Source: Streptomyces laurentii (GTDB lineage: Bacteria > Actinomycetota > Actinomycetes > Streptomycetales > Streptomycetaceae). Taken from it: a stretch of DNA of 64,000 nucleotides. The stretch is from the NCBI GenBank assembly GCA_002355495.1, contig AP017424.1, positions 7,968,665 to 8,032,664 of the forward strand. Direction: 5' to 3'. The notes beneath the pieces are model-generated. The model did no database searches, had not been told where the DNA came from, and worked only from the letters and a program-made list of their open reading frames with translations. Positions 52,525-61,472 of this stretch are shown here, in pieces; position 1 is the stretch's first letter, and each line of letters begins with the position of its first letter. The position numbers were made by a program, and so were the translations under genes.

Positions 52525-53877
52525 TTAGAAGCGGTTGGTGGCTTTGGTGGCGACTTGGTAGCCGAGGGTGAGGGCGGCGGCGTTGTCCCATTCGAAGTGG
52601 ACGCCGATGTACTTGCGGCTGTCGGCTTTTTCCTTGGCTGCGGCGGTGAAGGAGGGGAAGGTGCGGGTGATGTTCTGGGCGTAGGGGTCGTCGGTTCCGG
52701 CGGTGAAGGAGAGGTCGTCGCGGCCGAAGAAGTTCTTGAGGGCGCCGGCCCAGGCGGCGGCGATGCCGGAGTGGCCGGAGACGTAGGTGGGGAAGTTGGG
52801 GCTGAAGCTGTTGCCGGCGGTGTCGGATTCGAGGGGCTGCCAGGCGGGGTCGGGGGTGATGTCCTTGTTGTAGATCTGGTCGGCGTTGTTGATGGCGTGC
52901 TGGGGGCGCCACAGGTCCCAGTCGGAGTTGAACTTGGAGTCCCAGATGGCGATGGCCGCGTCGGCGAGGGAGACGGACATCTTGGTGAAGAGCTTGGTGG
53001 AGTCGAAGGTGCTGCCGCGGGGGCGGTACTTCTTGTAGATGACCAGGGTGTGGTCGTACTGCTGGCCGACGGGCTTGTAGGTGCCGTCGACGTCGTTGGC
53101 CCAGTAGTGGGCCTGCTGGGTCTGGTCGGCGGTGCGCAGGGTGGAGTTCTTGCCTCCGACGGCCTTGATCTCGTTGACCTGGGCGGCGTATTCGGGGCTG
53201 GCGAGCATCTGCTGGGGGGTGGTGAAGCCGGCGGGCTTGGCGGGGCGGAATTCGTTGCCGCTGGTCAGGGCGAAGGGCTTGACGCTGCCCCAGTTGGGGT
53301 TGCCGACGGGCTTGCCGGGGGCGGGGATCCAGTGTCCGGGGGCGTTGACGGCGACGTAGGGGGTGGTGTCGGTGGAGCCGTCGCCGGTGCGGTTGGCGAT
53401 GACGGCGTTGGCGGTCTTGATGCCGAGGAGGGCGCCGGTCAGCTGTTCGGCTGTGTTGCCGCGGTCGGGCAGGGCGCGGGCGGCGTTGAACGCGGGGGTG
53501 AAGTCGACGCTGGGGAAGGCGTTCTTCAGTGTGGTGTAGGCGGCGTAGTCGACGGCGGCGTCGACGGAGTCGTACTGGCCGGCGGCGGTGGTGTCCTTGG
53601 TCAGGTACGTGTTGCCGATGGTCTGGATGGAGTTGACCGCGTCGTAGATGGCGAGGTTCATCATCGCGCCGCCGCGGGTGAGGGGGCCCGGGGTGCCGCC
53701 GACCTGGCGGAACGCGTCGAGGATGGCGTTGTTCCAGTACAGGACGCGGTCGGGGGTGGTCGGCGTGTCCGTGTCGAGGGGCCCGGCGACGGCCGGGGTC
53801 GCGGTGACGGCGGCGGTGATCAAGGCGAGACCGGCGGTGGCCTTGGCGAGGCGGCGGCTCGGACGTATGGAGAGCAT
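52525..53877 (-). CDS. Vanadium-dependent haloperoxidase / PAP2-fold secreted enzyme
   Basis: A 450-aa protein with a Sec signal (SIRPSRRLAKATAGLALITAAVTATPAVAG) and the vanadate/phosphate-binding core of the VHPO-PAP2 superfamily: WDLWRPQHAI (Arg and Pro of motif 1, near 323), SGHSG (motif 2, near 367) and SRKYIGVHFEWD (motif 3, Arg, His and Asp, near 421). NFPTYVSGHSG with FEWD fits bacterial vanadium chloroperoxidase-like proteins better than phosphatases, though halogenation is not proven. A 31-bp inverted repeat, shared with the second CGNR gene, lies about 205 bp upstream. Start ATG 53877. Confidence 0.88.
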   Translation of the reverse strand: MLSIRPSRRLAKATAGLALITAAVTATPAVAGPLDTDTPTTPDRVLYWNNAILDAFRQVGGTPGPLTRGGAMMNLAIYDAVNSIQTIGNTYLTKDTTAAGQYDSVDAAVDYAAYTTLKNAFPSVDFTPAFNAARALPDRGNTAEQLTGALLGIKTANAVIANRTGDGSTDTTPYVAVNAPGHWIPAPGKPVGNPNWGSVKPFALTSGNEFRPAKPAGFTTPQQMLASPEYAAQVNEIKAVGGKNSTLRTADQTQQAHYWANDVDGTYKPVGQQYDHTLVIYKKYRPRGSTFDSTKLFTKMSVSLADAAIAIWDSKFNSDWDLWRPQHAINNADQIYNKDITPDPAWQPLESDTAGNSFSPNFPTYVSGHSGIAAAWAGALKNFFGRDDLSFTAGTDDPYAQNITRTFPSFTAAAKEKADSRKYIGVHFEWDNAAALTLGYQVATKATNRF

Positions 53878-54081
53878 CTGGGTCCTTTTGGTGTGTCTGT
53901 CGGCAGGTCGTCACCTGTTCCCGGTGAGGTGTGCGGCACGCGGGAGGGAGGTGGTGGAGCGGGAGACGCTGGGCGCGGCGTTGCTGTTCCGGTATTGAAG
54001 GTAGGCCGCGGGCAGGGCGTGTTCTGTTGATGTCTCAGATGGCTGTCATGGCGTTTGCCGATATCTGCTCGTCAGACCACC

Positions 54082-54112
54082 TCTAACGGCAACCAAGCAT
54101 GATCCCGTTAGA
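54082..54112. promoter_or_regulatory. 31-bp inverted repeat operator upstream of the haloperoxidase
   Basis: TCTAACGG-N15-CCGTTAGA, a perfect 8-bp palindrome, in an AT-richer promoter-like stretch 205 bp before the haloperoxidase start. The same half-sites with the same 15-bp spacing occur at 56394-56424, before the second CGNR gene. Confidence 0.6.
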
Positions 54113-54122
54113 CCCGTTCGAG

Positions 54123-55483
54123 TCACCCCAACCCGCCTGCCGAGGCCGAGGGCTGAGGGCTCGGGGGTGAGGGAGCCGGCCGGAGCGGTGGCCGTTCACC
54201 CGGCACGGACCAGCGCGGACCGGCGCGACGGCGGGCCGGGGGCTGGTGGCTGTTCAGGGGGCGGTGGCCGGGCAGCGGCTTTCCTTGGTCTGCGGTCTGC
54301 GGTCTGCGGTTGCCGTTCGGCCTGTGGAGCTGTCGGACGGCCCGTCGTCTGCCCGGTCGGCCGTCCGGGGGAGAGGGTGCGCTGGGGGAGTCGTACGGAG
54401 TCGGTGGGCGGTCGCCTGGTGGGCTGCCTGACCGGTGGGTGTCCGGCCGGGCAGGAGCGGGGCAGGGGGCTGGTTTGCTGTCCGGGGGCATGGAGTGGTC
54501 GGGCGCCCGCCGGCCGGGCCGTCGGTGTTGCCGGCGCGGTCGAAGCCGCCATCGTGGTCATCGCCGGGGCCGGTGGTCGCTGGCCTTGGGCCGGTCGTGC
54601 ACCGCGCCCTGCCGGGCCCGTCTCCCGCCGTTGCGGACCCGGCTCTGCCTGGCCGGTCCCTGGTCGCTCTGGTCGTGTGGTCGTCTTGAGGCACTGAGTG
54701 CGGTGGACGACGGGTGTCGGGGTGTCGGCGACACGTCCGGGTCCGGCCTGCCCGGCCCGGCCTGGGGTGACGGGGGGTGTTTTGGTGGGGGTGTTGTCCC
54801 GGTGGGCGGTTCCAGGGGTGGGGTCTGGTGGTTGTCCTGGCCGGTGTGGGTGGCTGGGGCGGTGTCGTGTGGGGGGTGTCGGACCCGGGGGGCGGGCGGG
54901 GGTCCGGGCTGGTGGGTGGCCGGGCTGGTGGGTGGCCGGGCTGTTGCCGGTGCGGGGCGGTGGCGCAGGCGCGCGCACGGGCCGGGTGGCAGATGCCTGC
55001 GGGGGGTGTGGGGTTGGCCGGGGTTGTCGGGCCGGCCGTGCGGTGCTGTCCGCCGGTTTGGTTTGCCGGTGCCGGGCGGGGTTCGTCGGTGGCGGGGCCG
55101 GGTGGGGAGCGGGTGTTCCCGGCTGCCCGCCGTTGTCACCGCCGGCTGCCGGCCGCCTGTCCGTCCGTGGCTCGCCGCCTGCCGCCTGCCGCCTGTCCGC
55201 CCGTGGCTTGCCGCCTGCCGCCGGTCGTCTTTGGGCTTGTTGGCTGTCGGCCCCTCGGCCTGTTTGCCCGTCGCCCGTCGGCTCGTCGGTCCGGTGCCTG
55301 TTGGCCTGTTGGTCTGTTGGCCTGTGGCTCGTCGGTCTGGTGCCTGTTGGCCTGTGGTCCGTCGGTCTGGCGCTTGTTGGTCTTCCGGCCTCTGGGCTGT
55401 CGGCTCGTTGCTGGTCGGCTTGGTGGTGGTGTCCCCGTTGGGTGTTGGTTGGTGGTGCGGGTGTTGTGGCTGGTGGTGGGGGT
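54123..55483. repeat. Low-complexity GC-rich region with degenerate tandem repeats, no supported gene
   Basis: About 1.36 kb in which several frames on both strands stay open over hundreds of codons, but none has homology or codon bias. It contains short degenerate repeats: a 32-bp unit at 55153-55184 and 55189-55220 (30 of 32 identical), GGTGGGTGGCCGGGCTG copies near 54890-54945, and CTCGTCGGTC-GGTGCCTGTTGG units from about 55282. The frames translate to repetitive Arg/Gly/Thr/Gln or Gly/Trp/Cys-rich strings. Confidence 0.6.
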
Positions 55484-55531
55484 TAGGGCCTTTCTTTTGG
55501 ATCTTGCTGGGCTCGCGTGCCCCGGCACGCG

Positions 55532-55580
55532 CTCCCCCGTAGCCCTTCGGGCACGGGAGGTACCCCCACGCCGCGTTGTC
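55532..55580 (+). repeat. 48-bp direct repeat, copy 1
   Basis: Begins CTCCCCCGTAGCCCTTCGGG and ends CCGCGTTGTC. It contains a hairpin CCCGT-A-GCCC-TTC-GGGC-ACGGG. Copy 2 starts 61 bp later with one substitution and a two-base deletion. Confidence 0.75.
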
Positions 55581-55592
55581 GTCGGTCACCAA

Positions 55593-55639
55593 CTCCCCCG
55601 TAGCCCTTCGGGCACGGGAGGTGCCCCCACCGCGTTGTC
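55593..55639 (+). repeat. 48-bp direct repeat, copy 2
   Basis: Second copy of the hairpin unit inside the MITE-like element, with G for A after GGGAGGT and two bases fewer before CCGCGTTGTC. Confidence 0.75.
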
Positions 55640-55710
55640 TCCCTCCTCCGCCTTGCGATCACCCGCACCGGACCCCGCTCCCTGATCCAGCCTGACCCAA
55701 AAGAAAGGCC

Positions 55711-56320
55711 CTAGTCGGTGGGGCGGTGGCGGTGGTAGTGGCGGGCGGCGCGGGCGCGGTTGCCGCAGCCGGGGGAGCACCAGGCGCGGCGGGGTGGGGT
55801 GCGTTCGAAGAAGAGGACGCAGCCGGGGCGGGCAGGAGGCGAGGGGGTTGTCGGGGTGGTGAGGAGGGTGACGACGGCGTGGGCGAGTTCGGCTTGGGCT
55901 TCGAGGAGGGGCCTTGGGCGCCCATGCGGGCGGTGGTGGGGTGGTGTCGGGGTTCCACAGGAGGATGGGCCAGGAGCGGCCGAGGCCGCCGGCGCGGTTG
56001 AGCTGGGCGACGTCGCGGCTGTCGGGTTCCCAGCCTTGGACGCGGGCGTCGATCAGGCGGCGGGAGGCGTCGCGTAGTTCGCGGAAGTGGACGACGTCGG
56101 CTTCGTTGACGTTGGCGAGGGCGGTGTCGGTGAGGTCGGTGGTGAAGCGGTCGCGGCAGGTCCACAGCCACCAGGCGAGGTGGTCGGGGCGGCCCAGGCC
56201 GTCGCGCAGGGAGCCGCGGACGGCGTAGTGGGTGTTGGCGAATTCCAGGGCGAGGGGTTCGCCGAGCAGGGGCGGGGCTTCGGTGGCGGCGTGGGGACAG
56301 GTGAGGGTGTGGGGGGTCAT
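55711..56320 (-). pseudogene. Second CGNR/ABATE regulator, frameshifted
   Basis: From ATG 56320 (GAAGGA upstream) the frame encodes a good ABATE domain: LLGEPLALEFANTHYAVRGS, DHLAWWLWTCRDRF, FRELRDASRRLIDARVQGW and LLWNPDT. Around 55915-55960 homology moves to another frame, which reads LLEAQAELAHAVVTLLTT, CVLFFERTPPRRAWCSPGCG and NRARAARHYHRHR and stops at TAG 55713-55711, giving the complete CGNR finger. One indel in a C-rich stretch would restore a protein of about 200 aa. Its stop lies in the terminal repeat of the MITE-like element. A 31-bp palindrome 74 bp upstream is probably its operator. Confidence 0.8.
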
Positions 56321-56393
56321 CGGCGTCCTTCGGGGGGAAGCGGGTTCACGGGCCGACTTGCCGAGGGGGGCAACGGCATGCAACGATCGCATA

Positions 56394-56424
56394 CCTAACG
56401 GGGTATCCGCAGAGGTGCGTTAGA
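56394..56424. promoter_or_regulatory. 31-bp inverted repeat operator upstream of the second CGNR gene
   Basis: CCTAACGG-N15-GCGTTAGA: seven-base half-sites CTAACGG and CGTTAGA with the same spacing as at 54082-54112. It lies 74 bp before the CGNR start on one side and 189 bp before the LysR gene on the other. Confidence 0.6.
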
Positions 56425-56612
56425 AGCATCGCTGTAGCGGCAGGGTACGACGTGACGGCGCTCCAACGCGAGTACGAGTGAGGCGCCGGCGCGACCCGGA
56501 GGAGCGTTCTCGCAGGACAGTAGGCGAATTCGCGCCACCGTGTTCGAGCGTCACGTGACAGCGCGGGTGTGTGATTTCGCCGAGGCCAGATCTCTCACTC
56601 TTGGGGACAGCA

Positions 56613-57755
56613 ATGGTTTTGGACCTTTCCATCCATCAGTTGCGCACCTTTCGCGAAGTCGCACGCCAGGGGAGCGTCACCAGGGCGGCACGTAATCTCG
56701 GATACGCCCAGTCAAGTATCACCGGGCATATCAAGTCCCTGGAGACGAAGCTTGGTTATCCGCTGTTGAAAAGACTTCCGCACGGGGTGCGGCTGACGCA
56801 GCACGGTGAGATCGTGCGGGATTACGCGGAACGCATCATGCTGACCATTCAGGAGATGAACGGGGCGTTGCAGCCGCAGGGCGAGGCCGAGGGCCGTGTC
56901 GCGGTCGGCGCGGACCCGGTGCTCATGGAACAGCGTTTGGGCCGGCTGATCAGGGAGGCCCGTTACCGCTATCCGAAGGTGACCGTCTCGCCGCGGCAGG
57001 TCAGTGTCCATGACGCGGCCGAGTCGGTGACGCGCGGGGAGACGCAGCTGGCCGTGGTGGCGTTCGAGGACGGCACGGGCGTGTTTCCCGACGGCCTGGT
57101 CGCCGAGAAACTGCCCCCCCTGACGCTGGCGCCGGTCGCTTCTCCCACGCTGGCCGCGACGCCGGTGACCGACAGCGCGCGCCCGCTGCGGGTGCTGACC
57201 GTCAGCGCGGACTGCACCTGTCATCTGCCGCTGGTCGCGGCCCTGCGCAGCCGTTACGGCGTCGACGTCTCGGTGATCGAGGCCGGTTCGGTCGGCGGTG
57301 TGCGGGAACTGGCCCGCGCCGGCTACGGCCTGGCCATGCTCCCGGCGCCCGACGACTCGCTGGCCGCCCAGGGCCTGCAGGTCGTCCCCGGTATGCCGCA
57401 CGCCGAACTCGACGTCCGCCTGGTCTACTCCCGCCCCGACCACCTGGGCCGCGCGGCCCGCTCGATCGCCGAGCTGATCCGCCGCATGCCCCAGCCGCCA
57501 CCACCGCCGGCGTGCCCGGCGGCGCGGCCCTGGGCGACATGCTCGTCTCCTGAAACCGAAAACCGCGAAAAACACTTCCGACCGGCACGGCCCGTACCCC
57601 GGGAATTCACGAAACATTTCGTGAATTCCCGGGGGTGGCCGTGCCGTTCGTGCTGTCCGGAATCACATTTTCCGAAAGCCCATCGGATACCCGGATACCA
57701 GCCATCGGAAACATTCGGATGGAACACTTTTCCGAACCTTAGACTTTTCATGTGA
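56613..57755 (+). CDS. LysR-family transcriptional regulator, C-terminus probably frameshifted
   Basis: The N-terminal winged helix is classical: LSIHQLRTFREVARQGSVTRAARNLGYAQSSITGHIKSLETKLGYPLLKRLPHGVRLTQHGE. An effector domain follows (EGRVAVGADPVLMEQRLGRLIREARYRYPKVTV ... GVRELARAGYGLAMLPAP). ATG 56613 has GGGGA upstream. As read it is 380 aa, but after LIRRMPQP the frame turns unlike the family; a missing base near 57503 would instead give TTAGVPGGAALGDMLVS and a stop at 57552, a normal length of about 312 aa. Likely controls the cupin or mutase genes downstream, through a palindrome at 57702. Confidence 0.85.
   Translation: MVLDLSIHQLRTFREVARQGSVTRAARNLGYAQSSITGHIKSLETKLGYPLLKRLPHGVRLTQHGEIVRDYAERIMLTIQEMNGALQPQGEAEGRVAVGADPVLMEQRLGRLIREARYRYPKVTVSPRQVSVHDAAESVTRGETQLAVVAFEDGTGVFPDGLVAEKLPPLTLAPVASPTLAATPVTDSARPLRVLTVSADCTCHLPLVAALRSRYGVDVSVIEAGSVGGVRELARAGYGLAMLPAPDDSLAAQGLQVVPGMPHAELDVRLVYSRPDHLGRAARSIAELIRRMPQPPPPPACPAARPWATCSSPETENREKHFRPARPVPREFTKHFVNSRGWPCRSCCPESHFPKAHRIPGYQPSETFGWNTFPNLRLFM
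57583..57646. terminator. Long near-perfect palindrome between LysR and cupin
   Basis: A 10-bp outer stem (57583-57592 with 57637-57646), a small internal loop, then a perfect 18-bp inner stem (57597-57614 with 57617-57634) around only two unpaired bases. It includes a GAATTC on each arm. Probably the terminator of the LysR gene in either frame, but the tight 38-bp inner palindrome could also be a protein-binding site or cruciform. Confidence 0.65.
57702..57722. promoter_or_regulatory. Candidate LysR operator upstream of the cupin gene
   Basis: CCATCGGAA-ACA-TTCGGATGG, a 21-bp palindrome with one mismatched pair, 76 bp before the cupin start. Related TCCGAA and ATCGGAT half-copies flank it at about 57670-57690 and 57730. 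The AT-rich block fits a LysR-controlled promoter. Confidence 0.5.
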
Positions 57756-57797
57756 CAGGGCATCACGTCCCGTCCCGGAAAGCACGCGAGGGAGAAC

Positions 57798-58214
57798 ATG
57801 GAAAACGTCCTCTACGTACAGAACGTGTTCCGCAGCGGATTCGACCTGGACGGCCTGGAATGGACCGCCTGGCAGGAACCGGGCCGGGTGAGCGTCGAAC
57901 ACGCCGTCCTGTGGGCGCCCGACGCCGAGAAGGACGAGGACTCCATCGGCCTGCTGCTGCGCTTCCCGCCCGGCGCCCACGGCGACTTCCACGAGCACCT
58001 CGGCTACGAGCTCATGCTCGTCCTCGACGGCGTCCTCGACCACAGCGACGGCCCCTCCTACGTCAAGGGCGACCTCGTCGTCGAAGGCCCGGGCACCGAG
58101 CACCAGATGTCCAGCCGCACCGGCTGCACCGTGCTCGCCATCCGCACCCACCCCGCCCAGGCCCGCACCCCCGCCAAGCCCATCCGCCCCGTCGGCGTCA
58201 CCGCCGCCCCCTGA
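57798..58214 (+). CDS. Cupin-domain protein (ChrR-like cupin)
   Basis: A 138-aa single-domain cupin: SIGLLLRFPPGAHGDFHEHLGYELMLVLDGVLDHSDGPSYVKGDLVVEGPGTEHQMSSRTGCTVLAIRTHP, with metal-ligand His in GDFHEHLGYE and TEHQM. It resembles ChrR-type cupins that bind zinc or act as small isomerases or dioxygenases; catalysis cannot be inferred. GAGGGAGAAC precedes ATG 57798. Preceded by LysR and an operator-like palindrome; it may be the first gene of a pathway with the mutase genes 1.3 kb downstream. Confidence 0.85.
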   Translation: MENVLYVQNVFRSGFDLDGLEWTAWQEPGRVSVEHAVLWAPDAEKDEDSIGLLLRFPPGAHGDFHEHLGYELMLVLDGVLDHSDGPSYVKGDLVVEGPGTEHQMSSRTGCTVLAIRTHPAQARTPAKPIRPVGVTAAP

Positions 58215-59515
58215 CCCGGCCGGCAGGCGGCACCTGCCGGCCGGGAACCCGCCGCCAGGACAGCACCCCTGTCAGGGCAGCACCCGCCGGCACTCGGCTA
58301 CCGGCTACCGGCCACCGGCCGTCACGCCCGGCCCCACCGGGTGGATGCCTTCCGGCACTCGGCTCCCGGCTCCCGGCTCCCGGCTCGGAAACGGGGTCCC
58401 GGACACCGCCTTGGACCGCAACTCCCGAAGCCGCCGGGCTCGGGCACGTGGCCCAAGGGTTCCTGGGGCTTTTCGGGGACACGTCGTCCCGGTCACGTCG
58501 CCCGGCACCCAAGAGGCCCCGTCCTCCAGGGAGTCGGTGGCCGGATACACGATCCTGGGACGCCACCGCCTGGCCGTCCGGTACGCGGCCGGCCGTCGGG
58601 TGCGGCACCGGTGCGCCGCCGGTCTCGAACCCTTCGGGCAGATGGAAGGGGGCGACATGTCACCTGGTTTCCTGGTCACCTGGTTTCTCGGTCATCGGCC
58701 CCTCGGGCCGGCGGTCCTTCAAAGGGAGCGCGCCTGCCGGACCTTTTCCGACGTCGCGGACACGCACTCTCCAGGAAGACCACTCCAGGCCCGGCGAAGA
58801 CCGCGGTCGCGTGGCCTTCCAAGGAGATGCGCCTGCCCGGGGCATCGGGTCCGGCCCGGGTGCGCGGTCCTCGGAGTGTGTCCTCCGGCCCTCGGGCCGG
58901 CGGTCCTCCGACCACCTCTTTGCCGGTTCTTGGGGAGTCGGGGACACGCATCCCGGGCAGGCTCCCGCCTGGTCCGCGGTGACCGGTCTCCCACAGGCGT
59001 CCGGCCATGCCGGCAGCCGGTGCGTGGTTCTCGGGTACGCCACCCGGCCGTCGGTCGTTGGCCGCGTGGCCGTCGGAACTTCCTCTGGGGAGCGGGGTCC
59101 TGGTGTTCCCGGGGTGTGTGCTGTCCGGTCCGCCGGCCTCCTGGGCCGGCCGGGCTCCCCGCAGCTCGTGTCGGTCGCCTGTTTTGTGAACTCCGGTTCA
59201 CGCCTGGGATTTGTTTCTCTCGGGCCCAGGTGCAGGTCTTTCGGTCCGGTCCTGTCTCCGGCGGGCTTTCCGGGTGGTGCTTCGGTCCGTTCGTCCTGGT
59301 GGGTCTGCTGCCCGCCGGCCTGTCCGCCGGGTGGGCGCGCTGCCCGGCCTGTCCGTCCTGTCCGCCTGCGGTGGCAGGTCGTTTCCCGGCCCGCCCGTCC
59401 GCCCGCCGTTCGTCCTCCGCCCGTCCGCCCGACTGCCTGCCTGTCTGCTGCTTGTTTTCGTCTTCCTCCCTCCCTCGTTCCCGGTCGTCTCGCCGGCCGA
59501 TGCCACGGAAAGAAC
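58215..59515. other. 1.3-kb GC-rich low-complexity gap
   Basis: No gene supported. Short tandem copies such as CGGCTCCCGGCTCCCGGCTC (near 58360), GGCTACCGGCTACCGGCCACC (58296) and two copies of CCCTCGGGCCGGCGGTCCT (58703 and 58893) are seen. Open frames on both strands lack homology. The style matches 54.1-55.5 kb. The last 60 bp hold the ribosome site for the next gene. Confidence 0.55.
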
Positions 59516-59990
59516 ATGCCCATGTCTGTGCCCGCGTCCAGTCACGATGCCGCCCCGACGGCTTTTTCGGGTCGGCGTGTCCTGGTCTCCAGCGTCTCTT
59601 CCGATTCCCACACCTGGAACCTGGTCTTCCTCCAGCTCCTTCTCGAGGACCTCGGCCACGAGGTCACCAACATCGGCGCGTGTGTGCCTGACGAGTTGCT
59701 GATCGCCGAGTGCCGGCGTCACCGCCCGACATGATGGTCATCTCCAGTGTCAACGGACACGGTGCGCTCGACGGCAGCCGTCTGATCCGCCGGCTGCGCC
59801 AGGAGCCCGATCTGAGTGATCTCAAGGTCGTCATCGGCGGCAAGCTCGGTATCCGCGGTGCCGACGGGACTCCCACAGCCAGAACCTGCTGGAGGCCGGC
59901 TTCGACCGGTCTTCGAGACGCCGCGGGGATCGCTCCCTTCCGCCGCTACCTCGCGGCTGCGACGCCCGCGCTCGAGGGAGCGCACGATGA
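59516..59990 (+). pseudogene. Glutamate mutase sigma-like (cobalamin-binding) subunit, broken by indels
   Basis: From ATG 59516 (GGAAAG upstream) the product begins as a B12-binding domain: RRVLVSSVSSDSHTWNLVFLQLLLEDLGHEVTNIGACVPDELLIAECRRHRP. The frame then stops at 59734, while the next frame reads DMMVISSVNGHGALDGSRLIRRLRQEPDLSDLKVVIGGKLGIRGADG, then others give QNLLEAGFDR, VFE and DAAGIAPFRRYLAA. Adding single bases near 59731, 59916 and 59925 would join these. The expected end overlaps the next gene's ATG. The subunit binds adenosylcobalamin for carbon-skeleton rearrangement. Missing bases are more likely error than decay. Confidence 0.75.
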
Positions 59991-61472
59991 CCGCCCGACC
60001 CCCACCCCCCGTACCGCAGCAGCTGCCGAAACCTCCGGCCCCCGGTGCCTCCAGCACTTCCAGTGCCTCCGGCCCCCCGTGGTTCCGGTGTCTCCACCAC
60101 TCCCGCCACGTTCACGGCCTCCACCGCTTCCAGTGCTTCCGCAGCTCCCTGCGCCTGCCATGGCGTGTGTGGGTTCGGGCAGTACGAGCTCGGGTGTTCG
60201 CGTCGGCTGTGCCAGGGCCCGTGCCGAGGTGAGCTTGTCGTGCAGCCGCGGATGGGGATGGCGACGACCACGGAGATGCGCTGGTCTGGAAGCGGTCAAG
60301 CACGCCCGGGCGAGGGTGGTGGGCACCATCACCCTCGACAGCTACACCCGGGTCGGTGACCACGATTCGCCCGGTCGGCGCTGCGGCGGCGCGACCTCAA
60401 CGGTTATCCGCTCGTGGCCCATGGCCCTGATGTCACCCGTGCGCTGGTCGCCGGGTCGCGCAGGGCGGTGACTTCGCGGTGCAGATCCGGCATGGCTCGC
60501 CAACCGTACGACATCATCGCCACGCTCCTGGACGCGTCTCGACGCGACCGAGGGCGGCCGATCTCCTACTGCCTGCCCTACAGCCGTACGCCGATCGCGG
60601 AGTCCGTCGATGCCTGGGCCCGTAGCTGTGATCTGCTGGCTTCCCGTCGGGGACGCATCTGGAGTCGTTCGCGGCTGCATGCTCGCCAGTTGTGCCGCCC
60701 GGTCTCCTGGTGGCCTGTCCGTCCTGGATGCATCTTCTTCCCCGTCACGTCTGACCAGTGTGTCGCTGAGCTACGCCCAGCAGACCAGCCGCGCGCAGGA
60801 CGTCGAGCGCTGCACGCGCTGCGTACGCTGGCCCGAGCATCTCGACGGCATCGACTGGCACGTCGTTCTCTACAGCTACATGGGTGTCTTCCCCCGCACG
60901 GTGGCGGCGCGCTCAACTGCTGCGGACTCGCCCGCCTGCGGCGCTACGGGACCGACGATATCGTGAAGACTCCGGCCGAGCCCACGCATCCCGACCATCG
61001 CGGACAACATCACCGCCTGGAGACCCCCGCGCCGCCCGCGAGGCCACCGCCACAGGCGGCCGGCGCAGCAGCGGGTCGGTGCGCGTCGAGGAGGATTCGG
61101 GTGCTGCCAGGCCCGCACGCTCGTGGAGCGTTCTCGGACTGCACCCGGACATCGGCAGGCCTGATCCTGCATTCGAGCCGCATCCTCGACGTCCCGTACT
61201 GCCTGCACGCCGACAAGCGCAAAGCGCCCGCAGTTTCATCGACGCCCGCGGCAGCCTGCAGTGGCTGCGGCCGGGCCATGCCCTCACCACCACCCGCCGC
61301 CGGCGAGACCGGCCTGCGCGCCGAGACCTGCTGCGGATGCTCGGCCACGTCCAGGACCACTACGACCCGCCGCCCTCACCACCACCGCCCACCGCCCTGC
61401 CCACCACTGACCCCCCACGCCTCACCCGCCTGTTCGACCCTGCCGGTACGACCCGCCCCACGCATCGTGTGA
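59987..61472 (+). pseudogene. Methylaspartate (glutamate) mutase E-like subunit, broken by indels
   Basis: Read across frames, the MutE/GlmB pattern is plain: ELVVQPRMGMATTTEMR, GTITLDSYTRVGDHDS, DLNGYPLVAHGPDVTRALVAGS, FAVQIRHGSP, YDIIATLLDAS, GRPISYCLPYSRTPIAESVDAWARSCDLL, HLESF, VSLSYAQQTSRAQDVE, GIDWHVVLYSYMGVFPRT, DIVKTPAE and a C-terminal ILDVPYCLHADK then RSFIDARGSLQWLRPG. At least ten frame changes occur in 1.4 kb. The enzyme, with the sigma-like subunit, interconverts glutamate and 3-methylaspartate in antibiotic pathways such as friulimicin and vicenistatin. The N-terminal 40 residues are Pro-rich and not reliable. Confidence 0.75.

Larger units (their letters stand above)
55484..55713. 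mobile_element. MITE-like 230-bp element with 17-bp terminal inverted repeats
   Basis: Bounded by perfect 17-bp inverted repeats, TAGGGCCTTTCTTTTGG (55484-55500) and its complement (55697-55713); similarity continues imperfectly inward to about 29 bp. Inside are two direct copies of a 48-bp hairpin-containing unit. No transposase is encoded. From memory, very similar intergenic sequences with AGGGCCTTTCTTTTGG ends and GTAGCCCTTCGGGCACGGG hairpins recur in Streptomyces genomes. The right end coincides with the stop codon of the second CGNR gene. Confidence 0.65.

Noticed and set aside
54310..55542. Plus-strand 410-codon frame, Gly/Trp/Cys/Arg-rich, as a novel gene
   Set aside because: Overlapping frames on both strands are equally open; there is no ribosome site, codon bias or homology, and the sequence consists of degenerate repeats.
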